From NCBI RefSeq assembly GCF_047495875.1, contig NC_092463.1, positions 32,057,724 to 32,121,723 on the forward strand: a stretch of 64,000 nt of DNA. Reading direction: 5' to 3'. The DNA is from Pithys albifrons albifrons. Taxonomy: Eukaryota; Chordata; Aves; Passeriformes; Thamnophilidae. The notes beneath the pieces are model-generated. The model worked only from the letters and a program-made list of their open reading frames with translations, was not told the origin of the DNA and made no database searches. Positions within the stretch are counted from its first letter, which is position 1. Every line of letters begins with the position of its first letter. Positions 1 through 14,665 of this stretch are shown here, piece by piece. A program made the translations under genes and the position numbers.

Positions 1-2889
1 GCCTGAAAAGTTTTCTTTTCTTTCTTCTTTACTTGTGCTAAGGACAAGTGACTTCACTATCAATGATGCTTATTAGAATCCTGTAATATAATGAAAATGA
101 AATGCATTGTGCCCAATATGCCTTAGTTTTCATAATAATGACAACACATACGCTGTATTTCTTTCTTTGTCTTCTTTGTGTCACCGATATAAACTGTCTT
201 TCTGCCATCACAAACTGTGAATAATGTATGAAATAAATAAAAAAAATAAAAAAATGTGAAATATGAATAGAAATAAGCTGTGCAAGAGACCCATATGTTT
301 TGCTTGGGGATGGGCTTGAATCATAGCCTATCAAAGTCAATGCCAAGACTACCATGGAACTTAACAGGCTTTGATCAGGCTCTGTAGTCATATATTTTGG
401 ACCCTGGATTCTTAAATACTAAGAAAAGACACAACTTGTCAATGAACAGTATTCTTTCCCTTTGTCTTGCTCTTCAGGTGCCAAGAGCTCTTGTGACACC
501 AGAAGTTTGTCTTTGTTGCACTCTTGGTCCTGTTACCTGTAGAAAGTCTGGGTCTAAACATATTTAGATCCAGTATTCAGATACAAGGTAGGGGAATTGA
601 GCAGCTGGTGCCAGAATGGCTCCTGAGCTTAAAGGATGATTGGTAGTTAAATGAGATCTATTACCATCTAACTCCATGTTTATTAGAGAAACGAGTTTTG
701 ATTTGCTAGTCCCTTGAGTCATTACTTAACACACAGTTGACATTTAAAAATAGTACGTCTTGCTCAAGGGGCCAGCTTGGGAACACTGGGCTTGGAGAGC
801 ATCGTGGCTGCTTGGAGCTCCCACCCACGGTCATAGCAGTGTTAATGAGTAACACAGTAATGCCAGCTCCTATGAATTAGGGATGAGTAATGGGCTTCTG
901 GCCGAGATTGCAAGATGACATGGGAACCTCCAGGCCTCTGAAAACTTTTGGCTCACAAGGAAAGCCTTTCATATTACCTGCCTTCCAAGCTCACACACTT
1001 CCTGAGGAAAGGAGACAGTGTAGCCTACTGTGGGAGGGCTTTCTCTTTTCCTCTTAGCAACCTGATGCTGCTCTGGAGAAAGAAGAGAGCTGGAAAAGCA
1101 TGTTGTGATTAGGACTGTGCTTGTCGATCTGTCTGTCGGAGTGCTGGGCACATGAGGGTTCAAGTGGGGCCAGCCTGATGGAGAAACAGACCAGGCTTGT
1201 GCAAAGCTCTGGGAGCTGATTGAAGAATCATTTGCTCAGAAGCTCCACAGACCGTTCTATGTTGCTGTGTAGTACCAGGTGCTTAAAATCACATAGCTCA
1301 TTTTCCATGTTTCTGCCTTACAAGGATACAATCCAGACAGAGGGAATTTGGAAAAAGAAACATATATCAAAATCCCCAATACTATATTTTTATTATTTTA
1401 AACAAATCATAACAACACCAATGTACCATATTTCTGTTTTCTGAGGAGGAATATAGAGAGGAACTCTTGGAGTTGTCAGTAATGCAAAATTTTGTTTCTG
1501 AATAAAATACAGAAACTCACTGTTTTTTAAATATATATTTACGGTTTTGTATATTTATTATTTTCCATGTAAAACCATTCTGACTCAGAAATGGGGTGGA
1601 CTGAGCCATTAGCAGTCCAGGAACTCTCACTGCATTTAAAATAGCTATCTGAGGAGTATAGTAATAGAAAGGAGCCTCACAGAAGGTGCTAGACAAGGCT
1701 GACCAGACACTCTCAGCAGTTGGGAAGTGCTGTTTAGATCATAAGTGAAATGTTACTAAAGGAAACCTACACCTGACGCTATTCATATCTCACTCCCCTT
1801 TCTGGTTAGATGAAAGCATTTTTGGTTAGATGAAAGAATTTTGGTTTATGCAACAAATTAAAGCAGATCAAAACATTTAATTTAGGATATTGAACTTCAT
1901 GAATAAGAGAACTTACCTTCAAATGGTACTAGATGTGGAATCATCCTACATAGTCTTACTTATAGGTGAGGCTTTTTGTTTTTTTTTTTTTTATTTCCAG
2001 TGGGAAAGTGGAGATGAAGAGTACTAGTGTGGATTTGTGGTATACACATAGGACAACTAAGAATTTTTGTATTTTCTTAAATATTCAGTTATAACTTCTT
2101 CTGCTGCTCATTTGCAGAGTTTTTAGCTAACAGTGATGAAAATAGAGGAAAATTTTTCATGGAAAATAAGAAATGCAAAATTAACCGAATTTGTAATTTT
2201 TTTTGTACATGATTTTTTGCTTTTTAAACAGAAAAGTACCATTCAGTAACTCATAAAATTGCATTTTCTTTCCATATGAGTAGTGTACTGATAGTTACAA
2301 CAAAATATACCTGAGTAGCCGGTAGAAAAAAAAAAGAATCATAAAATACAGAGGACATTCCCTAGGTATTTGGTAGGAAAGAACCATTCTTGTCCATATA
2401 AATTCTTTGTGTAAGAGTATTTCTCAGATGCAAAGTAAAGAAAGCCTTTCAGAGTAAATAGACCACATTTAATGAAAATATTACTTAAAATCTCTAGGAA
2501 CTTAGACAGAAAACTTTTCTGGACCATTTGTCCTCTCTCAAAACCAATCTCTAGTCAGACATACACCCACTTCTCTTCTAAAATCAGTAACTTGCTAAAG
2601 CTACTTGTGTGTGCTTTTGGACCGAATCTTTTTTTTACATGATACAGAGGGAATATGGATGTAAAACAAATTAATGGATGACACCTATAAGGGAAAGAAC
2701 TCACAAAATAAAGATACTCATATAGCTGATTTGGCATTAGTTACATGAGTATAGATGATTTTAACAAATGGATAGAGAAAGTGGACAGAAAGAGAAACTA
2801 TTATCAGAAAAAATTCTGATAAAATATGTTTTTAACTTTAATTATCTCTAAGCCATAGACTGTTTGGTTAGTATAAAGTGGACCATGCT

Positions 2890-2938
2890 TTGGGGTTTTT
2901 TGGTTGTTGTTGTTTGGGTTGGGTTGGGTTTTTTGTGG
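2890..2938. repeat. GTT / GGGTT simple repeat
   Basis: A G+T-only tract made of GTT units followed by three GGGTT units and a T-run. It is not the vertebrate telomere hexamer TTAGGG. Likely slippage-derived low-complexity DNA. Confidence 0.8.
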
Positions 2939-5484
2939 AAAATGTTTACCTTTTTTTAATCATGTACAAATGATTTACTGCATACTCACACACAGTCACA
3001 CATACAAATACCATCGGCATGCAGACCTGACAAATTTATAAAAAGAAGCATTGTATAAATATTTATTACTCAGTAAGTACCATGGAAGAGGTATACAGTA
3101 ATGAATACAGACTATTTTAAACCTATACAGTCAGTTAGATCTACTAAGGTGTTAAAATCCAGCAATGCTGATGAAAACTGACAGTGATAAAAGAAGGCTG
3201 AATTCAGCCTACATAAGCATTTTACTTGCAGTCCTTAGTTTAAGCAAACAAGGCTGTAAGCTAAACTTTCATATAGGACAGATATCTTAGTATCTAGGCT
3301 AAACATGGGGTATTTGGGCATGGGATGTAAGTGGTAACTTTTCACTGTGGCTCTTAAACAGTGTCATATAGCAAGTATCAGCTGTGTCTAGTGTATTTAG
3401 ATCTCTGTGGATTAACTCCATATTGAAATGGAGTATAAGCCAACCGGTTCCTCTGCAAGGGTGGCATGAATGTTGATATACAGTTGAATCTTATTTGATG
3501 AGTTTTGCATTTTTTGATGGGCTGCATTTGAAACCATGCTGCAAGACATCTAAATTCTTTAATATTCCTTATGACAAGCACAGCAAATATATGCCTATTA
3601 TAGATATTTTATATAAATATATACAAATATAAAAAAAGAGTAATTTATAAAAACTGAGACTAATATGCAAAAGAAGTTTTAATACTTTATTGGGAATTGC
3701 AGGCACTATATCTGATTTACAGAAGGTAGCTTGTAAGTCATAACAGAAGTGGTGCATTGTTAAAAATAGTCAATAACCCATCTATAACAGCATTTTGATT
3801 TTTATTTCAGAGTGAAAAACTGTAAATTGTTTCTTCTTAGCAAGCAAATATGTACCCTGTCTCCTGGTCCCCAGGTCACAAAAGAGGGTTATCCTGTCAC
3901 CACCACTGATTTTTTAAAAGTGTGACATGTATTTAGTTGTCAGTTCCGATCAGCAGCATTCACGAATCAACATTACATCAGCAGCAAAGCACATCATTTT
4001 ATGCTCTTTTGGAAGATAATTAGAGTTCTCTTTTGTTGCAAATAAGATGTAAAACAGCTATAACTGCTGGTGAACGTGATTAAAGTAACCTCTATAGAAC
4101 CCCATTATTCTAGACAGATTCCTTCAGATGCATAATTTCCCCATTTTAAGAAAACATAATGCATGCATATAAAATTCAAATTGTCGAGACACCTCTAACA
4201 AAAATTAGTTGTCTATTAAGGCATTCTTAGTAGCTGGTTAACATGTAAAACTCTCTAAGTGTATTTTAAAATAATCATGAAATAATAGTACATGTCATTA
4301 AAGGTAAACATTTTACAGTGAGAGGTTTGTTCAGGCGAGAGCTGTGTATTAAACTTTTTCTTACAAAACTCCCATTAGAAGCGTATGAAGAATATACCAC
4401 ATTCTCATCTCTGTATCAGGTATGTACTAGAATATCTCCCTTCCCCATAGCTTCATAATGGTGCATCATTGTACACAGAAAAATTAGAGAACATTGTCTT
4501 TTTTCAGCACATAAATTATAGCTGAAATGCCTTCATTGGACTTAATCTAATATTGCAAAAATTTTGTTCATAGAAAAAGTATTCATGTGTAGTTGGACAA
4601 CACACATGACTTTTTTATTTGGCACATATAGTCTGATCTTCTACAGAGATAGCTGAATAGTGGAAAAATTGCTCATGAATAATCTTTTTTAACAAGATAT
4701 AGGAAAAGTTGATCAAATAAGGTAGTCAATATTGATCCAAAGGTTCTCACTATAATCCCATTTACCTGTTTTAGAAGGATTTTGAAAAACTCTGAATATC
4801 TAGCTTTCAAATATTAATTGTGATTTTACAGCTGAGAAAGAAATTGTTTTAAAACACACGGATGATGTTGCTAAAAATCTAATATTTAATTGTTTTTTAG
4901 CAAAAATTGGCAAGTTTCTCCTCACTGTAGCTTTATGCTACTGTGCTTTGTAGTATGGAGAGCTGGGTATAGGGACTGGTTCCCAAATGATGCAGAACAC
5001 CTCAGGGCAGCTGTTGAGCAATCTGATTTCAGAACTAAATAGAGTTTGACTCTAAACATACAAGGGCACTATTCAGTGTAGGACCCAGAATTAGGTCTTT
5101 GATGATAGTTTACCTCTGAATTATGCAACAGATAATAGTTTATTTGAAATTTTCAGAAGAATATAAACAAATTAGGAAAAGAGTGACCATTACTTTTTCT
5201 GAATCATTATAATTATAAAATCAAATCCTGGTTTGCTCTGTTGGGTATCTCAACATCTAAAGGAAATGTTATTAAAGAAGCTTGCAAATGAATAATTATT
5301 CCCAACAACTCACAGCAGCACTCACAGCATGAAAGTATGAGAAATAGGGAAAGTTTACAAGGAGGGAACTGATTAGGGTGAGGAGGATTCTCTGTCAGAA
5401 GAATGTATTCTGCAAGTGTCCTCTAGAGAAAAAATTTTCACCTGAAAAGAAACAGCATTATGAACACTACAGAACTGTAGATTG

Positions 5485-5660
5485 CAGGACACTGATCTTA
5501 TTAAGAGCCAATGCTAATTTGCACAATGTCTCCCGCTGAACTAGACACAAGTTTACCACTGGGTTTGTTAATTTACGCAGGACACCATTATCTTTGGTTG
5601 GACTTAATGTATCAGAGCAGAGGTCATTAGCTGTTGGGTTCATGATTATCTAGCATGAAT
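5485..5660. other. possible conserved non-coding element
   Basis: This block has more even base composition than its surroundings. It carries an octamer-like arrangement (ATGCTAATTTGCA near 5511-5523) and further AT-core homeodomain-type sites, with no repeat signature and no sustained open frame. The idea that it is conserved rests only on composition and motif density, and no alignment was possible. Confidence 0.15.
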
Positions 5661-8600
5661 AACAGACAGTATCACAAAAATGTACTTGCTCTGAATCTTC
5701 ATTTCTCTTCGTGTGATTTTTTTTCCCCATTGCTTTTTAATTCCATTTGCAAAACCTTAGACATTGTACACATACACACACACTGCTGGTCTTTTGTTTT
5801 TTCTTCATTACCATTCAGAAAAGTAATGCAATTCTTAATAAAAATAAAGTGCAATAATATGAACTTTGCATTTAATAGAAGTAATAAACAGTCAGCTTGA
5901 ATTTTTAAAGTTGCAATAGCAGGCATAATTACAATGGAAGTTGTAAGATACCCATTTTAAGTAAATCACTGATTTAGCTAGCTCAATATTTGGGAATCAA
6001 GTGGGTAAATCTCTCCCTTAGATGCTATACTATTGGTTTATCTTAATTGTCCATTGGAATTCTGAAGTTTCTCCTGTACCCTAAAATGTTGTCAGAGAAA
6101 GAGATTATAGACTGTCATTAGAACACTTTTTTTAAATATAGCTCCATAAAATCTTATATTCACAAGAAAACAAGAATTTTGAGTTAAAATTGAAAGCCTG
6201 TTTAATAGAAATATTTGTTTTCTGGCTAAGTAAACACATTTTCATAAAGATATATGCTCAGTCTCTTTTGCTTAAATGTAACCAACCATCTACACATTCA
6301 TTTACAATTTTTAGATCCGTACAAGCACATTTCTAATAGCAGGGAACACTTATGTCTCGGCATGATATCTTTAGAAAGAGGTGAATTTTCATTTATTTAA
6401 TGCAAATACTCATACAAGGTAAACTGCTTAGGCATATGGGGAGTGTATTTTCATGGAAGCTTTGTGGCAACAGGAAAATAATAGCGCATAATTGTACAAT
6501 AAATGGAATGCTACAGTTTCAAAATTACTCATGCTATGGTGCAATGACTAAAAAGAATATAGAAAGATTGAGATACTGTTTGCTGGGTTTTGATCTGCTT
6601 TGCTTACAAATTATTTCATTCTAGTTTTATGTGTAATTTAGGAATATCTCTTCTTTTTCACTAGGCAAATATCAACAGGAAGATACACCTGATCTCTGAA
6701 TACTGTTAAATCTCTAGATACTGAAAGTTATTTGCATTGTTATCAGAGCTTGCTGAACTATATAAACTACTTGCAGCAGCTCTGTTCTTTAATAAATTTA
6801 GAACATTTCCAGTTCACAGCTTCTATATAAATAAGGGTTTTCCATTTTGAAAGTGATTTTGAGTCCAAGTTGTTTCTTGTCTTTATACAAACAATTTAAG
6901 TCTTATGGTTTTTCATGAATTACCTGCTATGACTATAGTTTTGATTATTTCTGCCTCTTGTTATTCACTTGATCTTACTGGTTACTTGAATAACAGGATA
7001 ATTTTTCCTTCTATCTGAATGGTTGACATATTCATGAGGAAGAGAAAGACTTGAAAAATTAGGCACAGTAAGCACATATGTGCAGGCGTTCATGCACCCA
7101 AAAACATTCTGAGAAACAGAGTATCTTGTAAATGTAGTTGTGAAAAATAAATAGCTTGCATACTTATCAAATTGAGTTTGTGGCTTGACTTATTGCACCC
7201 CTAGACTTCTGTGTTTACCTGGTTTAACTTTGATGTACATAGTACTTCAGTACCATTCTGTCAGGTCACAGGCAATATAAGAACTGCTCTTCAGTTAGGG
7301 TATGACCATGGCAAGCAATACCATTTAGGAAGAGATTATTCACAGTGCTACATGCTCTCTATACCATCATGATAATTTATAGCAACTGGAATGTTCTCTA
7401 AACAGAGAAGTAGATCGGGAGTAATTCTGCTTCCCGAGGCCACTTTAATTCTTTGATTTTTCAGCATACGGATGTGTTAGGTTAGAGCACATGTCTATGC
7501 TACAGTCTGTGTTGTAAACTCTACCGAACTCAAGAAGAAATTTGCTGATGTCCTAGATAATTCTCCAGATAATAGACTCTCCAATATAGATTAATGAATA
7601 TAAAACTAGTTAACTGCTAGCTGAGACACTATCTTGTTCTGTTATTTCATAACTTTTTTACAAGACCTTTTGAACAATCTATGCTAATATACCATTTTTA
7701 CGTACCATTTCTAGACCAGTATCCCTCATATAAAATAGATAAAATCCAGTCAGTTATGTGGTTACAGCATTTTAAGTGTTACAGAATGTGATATGCCATT
7801 TTGAATAACTCATTACTAAAATCTTATACTTCTAATAATAAGTCAAGATTAAAAATCTCAACCATCAGCTTTCAAAATGAAATATTATTGGAAGTAAAGA
7901 TATTTTTCTTGCACATGGTGCTTAGTTAGCATTTAATTTGCCTTAATCTCTTTGGGATATGTCATCCCCACATTTTGGTTCTTTGCTAGACCTTTCAAGA
8001 AGGTTCTCTCTGCAGTTAACCTTAATAGCCACCACCTTACACTGCCTCTTTCCCATTACAGATCCTCCCTATCACCTTTACCTTCTATACTGAGTTGTAT
8101 TCGTTCCTCTATGGATCTCTTGGCCCAAGGCCTTTGAATAAAATATCTTTATATGAGGCAGCACTGGAGAAAACAAGGCTGTTATCTGTATAATCAATAA
8201 TTAAAGATCGAAGAATACTAGATATTAACAAGGCTGCCAACAAAAGAAAAAGCCATGAATGGAGGTAGCAGTGCACCAGACATGATAGTGCATGGATAAA
8301 GATGTGGCTGAAGACTGAATATTCAAGCCTGAGCTCTTTTATGCACATAGAAAAATGTTATTTTTACTTCTTTTTACTTTTGAAACAGTTCAGATGAAGA
8401 AAGAAGGTATGAAAAAAGAAGGACTTTTCATACCGTCAGATCTCAGTCAGATGCTTAGTATTCACACATATTCATTGATATGGTAGTGCCCATCTTTTTC
8501 ATATTGGCAAAAAATTTGCTACAATTGAAAAAGAAGTTCAGAAGGCCCAGATATGTCTTTTTTTACAGAAAGAAGGAATTCTTAGGCTATATTTTGTTGA

Positions 8601-11600
8601 ACTGTCACTAAATATTCTAGTGACCACAACTACCAGGATATAAAAATGTGCCCCAAGTAACTCATTTACTCAAATTATCTACCTCAGGGGAAACAATGTA
8701 AAACTAAATTAGATGAGTTTCTCTGTTAAAGAAACAGGAAACTCACAGAAGAGACCTATTATTGGTATTGTGTGATATGCCATCTAAAATAGCTCTGCTA
8801 AAATTGACCTTGCAGAAATAGGTTTGAATATATCTGTGTTATTTCATATCATGGTGCATAGAATAGAGTGCTGAGCTCTTTTCCATTTAAGAACACACCA
8901 TATTTGTTTTGCTGTAGATACCCAACCCAATAAAAATGCTTACTGCATGGGAATGCAAAAATGATTGCCAAGAGTGATTTATCTACCCTGTCTTTGCAGA
9001 CTTAAATAAGAGTTGAAGGTTTTCAAAAGACATAGAGAATAAATTTGAGGAAGTGCTTATAAACATCACAGAGTTTACAGACAAGTTTTGTGCTATTGTA
9101 CAACAGCAAAAAAGAAAAAAAAAGTCTTCTGGCATAAGTACTGACAGATTATGTTACTATCCACAATTGCAAAATTAAAAGGACAGAGGCCAAATGGTAC
9201 AGAACATGTAGGTGATGTCATTCCTCCTGTCCAGGAGGAGGTCACTCTACTTGTGGAGGAAGTGCTGACAGGATGTTTATATGGGATTGAAGTCAGATAT
9301 AATTCGGGTAAATGGGGGCAGGAAAGAGGGTGCGTAAATAGGAAGTCCCTTAATTTTTTAAAATTTTCTTTATTCTCTTTTTATTGTAAATTCTCTCATA
9401 CCTGAAAAATTAACTTCTATCCATGCAAGAATGATAAAAACATAAAACAAATGAGTTGTCTTCATACACTTCAGCCACTTGAATGAACAGATACTTTAGT
9501 TTTCCCTTCTTTATTTATTTTATAATTTAGGGAAATGTAAGCATAAATTTCACTGTCCCTTGACTGTATTTATTTATTAATTTGTTCCAAGGGGTTGGTG
9601 TAACTTCACCTAATCTTAAATTGTGAATCGATTGATTTTTTAAAAGGAAAAAAGATGACACTTCATATAACATTATTAGCATGGCTGTTCAAAGATGCAA
9701 AGGAAGATTTATTGAGAATGATTTTAACCGTAGTCACTCAGAAACTGACATATCGCCCTCACATAGTTACAGTATAAAACATGTAAATGCTTTGTTATAG
9801 GTGATGAGTTAGAGGAGAAAAAAAGTTGTGTAGTAATTGCAATACCTATAATGAAACCATAATGATAGTTTATTCCTCATTTCTCCCTCCACTTCATTAA
9901 TTTATTTATTTGAAATATATAAAAACACCTAAAGCAAGATAAGCATTTTAATGAATGTTTTCTCCTGCTTCCAGAGAATTATACAAATGACATTGTGCAT
10001 AATTTGCTGTGTTACGTAATGAAAGAGCACAACACAAAGAATAATAGAGTTATTGTGTAAGTCTCCATATTTGCAGGTATTCACAAGAAAATCACAACAA
10101 GAAATTCCAGACACTTTTCATAAATTGTCCACATTAAAACACTGGCCGGTATTTCATTGACTAAAACATTTGTAACAAAAAATATCATTTACATATATTA
10201 GATGGTAAATAGTCAAAAGCAAATAAGTTAGCTATTGTGAAACTTCAGCGCTTGGTCTCTGCATATTTCATATTAAAAAAAATCATTGCATACTTAGAAA
10301 GAAAATATAGACAAATAATGCAAAGAGGGACTGTGAAGGTAACTTCACAAAAGGAAATCTGGTCCAGCTTTGCTTTCCTTTTTTTTTCTTCCCTGCCCTG
10401 CACTTTCCACTTTTCCATTCTCCCTTTTTCCATTTTCCTTTCCTTAAATTAGTCTGTAGCTACCTTACATTGTATTCTAGCACAGGTTGTTATTTTTGTC
10501 CCCTGTAAATATACACAATGGAATGATACTTTAAAGTTTCTGTAAGAGACAGGGCACTCCCTTGGTTTCACAGAAAGTTTCAGTAGAGAGGGATACTTAC
10601 ATAAATGTCCTTGGTGGCTAACATAAATGTTCCTAACAATCTAATATCTTAAAACTGGAAATTGGTCCTGCAATCAGACACCATGTTTCTGAATCCTGGT
10701 GTACGTGAGCAGGTAAAAGTCTGGCAGAGTCTGGTTACAGGAAAATAGCTTGCCATGTTAAATAATAATACTCTACAGAAGAGGAAACCTTGTCAGAGTT
10801 TTCATGACCAAAGTTTAATTTTCCTACTTTACTGCATTGAATTATTTACAGATTTTTTGGTTAATCACTGAATCTCTTTTTTAAATATTGCTTTACTTGG
10901 TCATTCCTAGGAGTATCAATGTATTAATTTATAGTGTTTGTACATAAAATCATTTACATTAACATGTTCCCACTGTCTTAGGGTTGTCTTTTAAAAGTAA
11001 GACACTAAAGAGATTTTTGCAAATAAAAACTATTCTTCTGAAAAAGACAAGGATCATATGGTAGTAGCACTGTTCCCTAAGACAAGTAGAAAAATTTTAA
11101 AGCTTCTCTCAACAGCTTCATGATCAAGAAGAAGCATTAGGTTACTGGAAAGCTAGCATTGCTGATTTCAAGTCATTTCCTCCTGCCCTCAGCTGTAGAA
11201 AATTGGTGGCACCACCACAAGGAGGTGGTGTCATATACTGACTAATCATAACAGGAGGTTGGCTTGGCAGTTGACTTACTGGTGACAAACAGCTCCAGCA
11301 AACAGAGAAATTCTGAAGACCATTTTCAACTGTCACCTGTTCTTTCATCATTTATTTCAAGTTCTTACCTGAAGACCTTAGTGCCAGGATGTAACAACAT
11401 GGTATAGCTACTGATTAGCAGTCTACAAACCTGAAGAAGACACCTGGGCTTTCTGATTTCTTCTGTGCCAACACATGTCCCTTATCACTGAGGGAGTTTG
11501 TCTGAAAATCAGCCCTTTTTTGATCAGTATGCTTTGTAAGGAAGTAGGTATTTTTTTCCAATGAAGAGTCTTAACTTGAAATATGTAACTCAAAGTAGGG

Positions 11601-11886
11601 TTATAACCCCATTCTTGAAAAGAATAAGTGTGGAAAGTGAAGGAAAATATTTCCCTCCTGAAGAAATGTCAATGATGACACTTTGTTTCTACCAAGACAA
11701 TAGTTTTGGTAGTTTGTGCAGTCATCCATGACATTCATGTTTCCAGTGTCCCATCAGTTCAACAGGGGCCTTATGCCTCAAACCATATATATTCTTTTGA
11801 AAAGAGGTGGGAATTTCTGTCCTGTTGAATCTTCTCCCATTTTCATACAATACTTGTCTCACAGAGACTAAATGTCATTCTTTAGT

Positions 11887-11965
11887 CTTGTGATTACAAC
11901 ACTCGCCTGGCAGTGAGGAGGCTAGAACTCAGTTCTTTTGCTAGTTAGTTTGACTGGTTTCCTCA
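11887..11965 (+). repeat. MIR-like SINE relic, tRNA-derived head
   Basis: The sequence follows the MIR head. An A-box-like segment (tgattacaacactcgcctgg, 11891-11910) is followed by a B-box-like 'gaactcagttc' at about the usual distance and then by a 'gctagttagtt' segment matching the start of the MIR core region. It is strongly decayed. MIR/CORE-SINEs are ancient amniote elements, and bird genomes keep few recognisable copies. The match was made from memory of the consensus, so the exact ends are uncertain. Confidence 0.55.
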
Positions 11966-14256
11966 GCAGAATCTGAGCTAGTCTTTTCTGCTTTCACAGT
12001 GTCTCTCTCTGGCCCACTGAATAGTTTTTTACCAACTCCAGTTGAATATATTTTGTGTGCCTCAGTGGAGCCAGGTGGGCTATGAGCAGGTCAGACTCAA
12101 AACTGTACAGTGCTATTGCATCACTGTACAGCATAACCCTTCATCTGGTGTAGTGGCCAAATATAATGAGGAGAAGTCATAATAAGGAACGATAATTGGC
12201 TCAACATGAAGCAATCATTTGCTAATTCAAAAATGGTTAAAAAAACTTAAACAAAACACTGGTGTTTACATCAGTGATCTGACATTCCTGACAAAAACAT
12301 ATGATCAGAATGCATCATATATTACCCAGGCTGGGGCTAGTCATTAGTTAATTCTTTTTCAAAAGTGTGTTTATATATGTGCTTGAAGGTTCTATTCAAC
12401 ACTCCATACTAGGATTAAAAACACAGTGCTTCTGAGTCCCTCTGTAGAATCAAGGGTTAATCAATTAGCGCTATACTACTGCAATAAAATTTTGTAATAA
12501 GGACAGTGACTCTTTTTAATGAATTTCATATTACAAGACAAATGCAGGTGCATTTGTTTTGTCCTTATGTATGGAATCTGACCTGGACTCAAATGTTGCC
12601 TTTTGTTATCTTCTGCTGATGTCTGGATATTGTACTAACACGAGTAAAATTAACTTCATTGCAGAATTAACCCTGAAGCGATAAATGAAAAGTTTAAATA
12701 AGAGTTTTGCCTTGAGCTGGATTAAAAAAAAATAAATTCCTGCATCAATCCTCTTTCTGTCCATTCAGGCATATTCTATTTAAAATAATGGTGCTATACT
12801 TGAATGAGCAAAACTTGCCCCTGCCAGAGGATCTAATTATTAAAAAAGAACAAGATCTGCAACATTAGAAGTACACAGGAGTAACTGAAATCAGTGAAAC
12901 TATCAGTAAGAACTAGAGCTTGCAAAATTAGATGCTTTGTTTCTGAGGAAAAGGAGAAAAATAGATAAAGGAAGTAAAATAATAGAATATTTACCACTCC
13001 TTTACTGAGCATAAATATGTTTTGGAAATAAAACATTTTCCCTATATCTGATTTGTCTGGCATGGCAGAAGCATTTACACAACAAAAGACAAATGCTTTT
13101 AATAAAATTAAATGCAACGTGCATTTACAAAGTGGACATTTCCTCTTGTCCCAGTGAAAAAACATAAGGATCTTGTATATCATTTTGGTTCACAACACCT
13201 GTGATGAATTATTTGTAAATGTAATGAATAACATTACTAGGAACATGTCAAATTATACGTTGATAATGAATTTTTGGATGCATCTGCTATGTAATTGTTC
13301 CCAGCGGATGTGTATTCATCTTCACCTGGCATTATTTTCCTGATTTTGGGGTTTGTTTTTTATTATGCATTTTCATTTCTATCATAATTGTTACAGTGAT
13401 CCCTGTTCCTTTGTTCTAATCAGGTCCCTTTGATGGTGTTGCACATTCTGAACAAAAGAGGAGGGGAAAACACACCAGGCTATTGGCAAAACAAAACACT
13501 GGTCTTTATTTGTGACTTTTTAAGTGCCTGCTTGGCCTCAGAAGGTTGGGTGGTGTTGACAGCGACCAGTTGTTTCCCTGAATGCATCTGCCAGCTGCTC
13601 CGGGCATGTGTTCCGCAGAATAGGAGGTGAATAAACACTAAAGGCTGCTCTGCTGACAGACAGGTACATGCTGCTTTTACTAAGTGCATCTGAAATTTTT
13701 CTTAAAAAGGTAAATGAAGCAAATTAGTAGCAGTAGATGTTATATACAGAAACGTTCACAATGAAAATATCTGTCATCAGTTTAGGCTCTTAGTAAGCAA
13801 TCCTGCATTAATTGTGTTTATGCAAACTTTCTGTATGATGTACTTTTTCTCATCCAGAGGTCATTTTTACTTTACAGAGTACACTTGTCTCTGAATACTA
13901 ATAATTTCAAAAAGCTGCCAAAATCAACTGATCATATATTATATCTATAACTGCAGCACTCAAGCTTTTATTAGTTTATTATTATTATTTGGTAAATCAT
14001 TTACTGCATCTGCCTGAATTATCTGCTCTGCACTTTATACCCTTTTGGCTTCTATATTGGTACATGCAGCAGCTGACATTTCTCTGTCTCACTGGATTGA
14101 ACTACATGAACAATTTAAACCACTGTAAAAAGAACAGTACGGTAATGGTCTTTTCCAGATACTCAGGATTTCTGTTCCATTACTATTTTCAAAATAAAGG
14201 AAATCATTGAGCTTTATATCTAGATGTGAATTTTAAACAAACTTTGGTAAAAAAGA
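11966..14256. other. gene-free sequence
   Basis: No gene or dated mobile element is visible. A perfect 9+2+9 palindrome lies at 12538-12557 and contains a central CAGGTG E-box. The block at 13430-13690 has more balanced composition and open frames on both strands (66 and 69 codons), but neither shows a recognisable domain, codon bias or splice structure. It could be a conserved non-coding piece, which I cannot verify. Confidence 0.6.
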
Positions 14257-14529
<273 letters not shown>

Positions 14530-14585
14530 GACAGGCCACATTTGCCCTGATAGTTTCATGCAGCCTCATTATAATAACTTTTAAG

Positions 14586-14665
14586 AATCATAGGATTATA
14601 GAATTATTTGTATTGGAATGACCTTAAATATCATCTAGTTCCAAATACCCTGCCAATCAAAAATC
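14586..14665 (-). mobile_element. CR1 LINE 3'-end fragment
   Basis: The plus strand reads as the reverse complement of a CR1 3' end: the terminal octamer-type repeat (aatcataggattatagaat), then 'tggaatgaccttaaatatca' and 'tctagttccaa'. This is the usual '...TTGGAAGGGACCTTAAAGATCATCTAGTTCCAA' signature of avian CR1 3' untranslated ends. Only about 80 bp remain, a severe 5' truncation typical of CR1. Confidence 0.85.

Larger units (their letters stand above)
1..11886. other. gene-free AT-rich unique sequence
   Basis: No coding gene, RNA gene or recognisable recent mobile element was found on either strand. Open frames here are short (at most 117 codons), of biased composition, and lack any family motif I recognise. 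The stretch holds scattered homopolymers (for example T-runs near 1980-1994 and 2630), a GT-rich simple tract at 2890-2938, a short CA run near 5767-5783, and a moderately complex block at about 5485-5660 listed separately. It reads as intergenic or deep intronic sequence. Confidence 0.7.

Noticed and set aside
9232..9249. Palindrome TCCTCCTG/CAGGAGGA inside an 84-codon frame
   Set aside because: An 8-bp arm is expected by chance, and the frame has no domain or codon signature.
12538..12557. Palindrome with 9-bp arms and central CAGGTG
   Set aside because: A few perfect 9-bp inverted repeats with short spacers are expected by chance in AT-rich DNA of this length. No further support.
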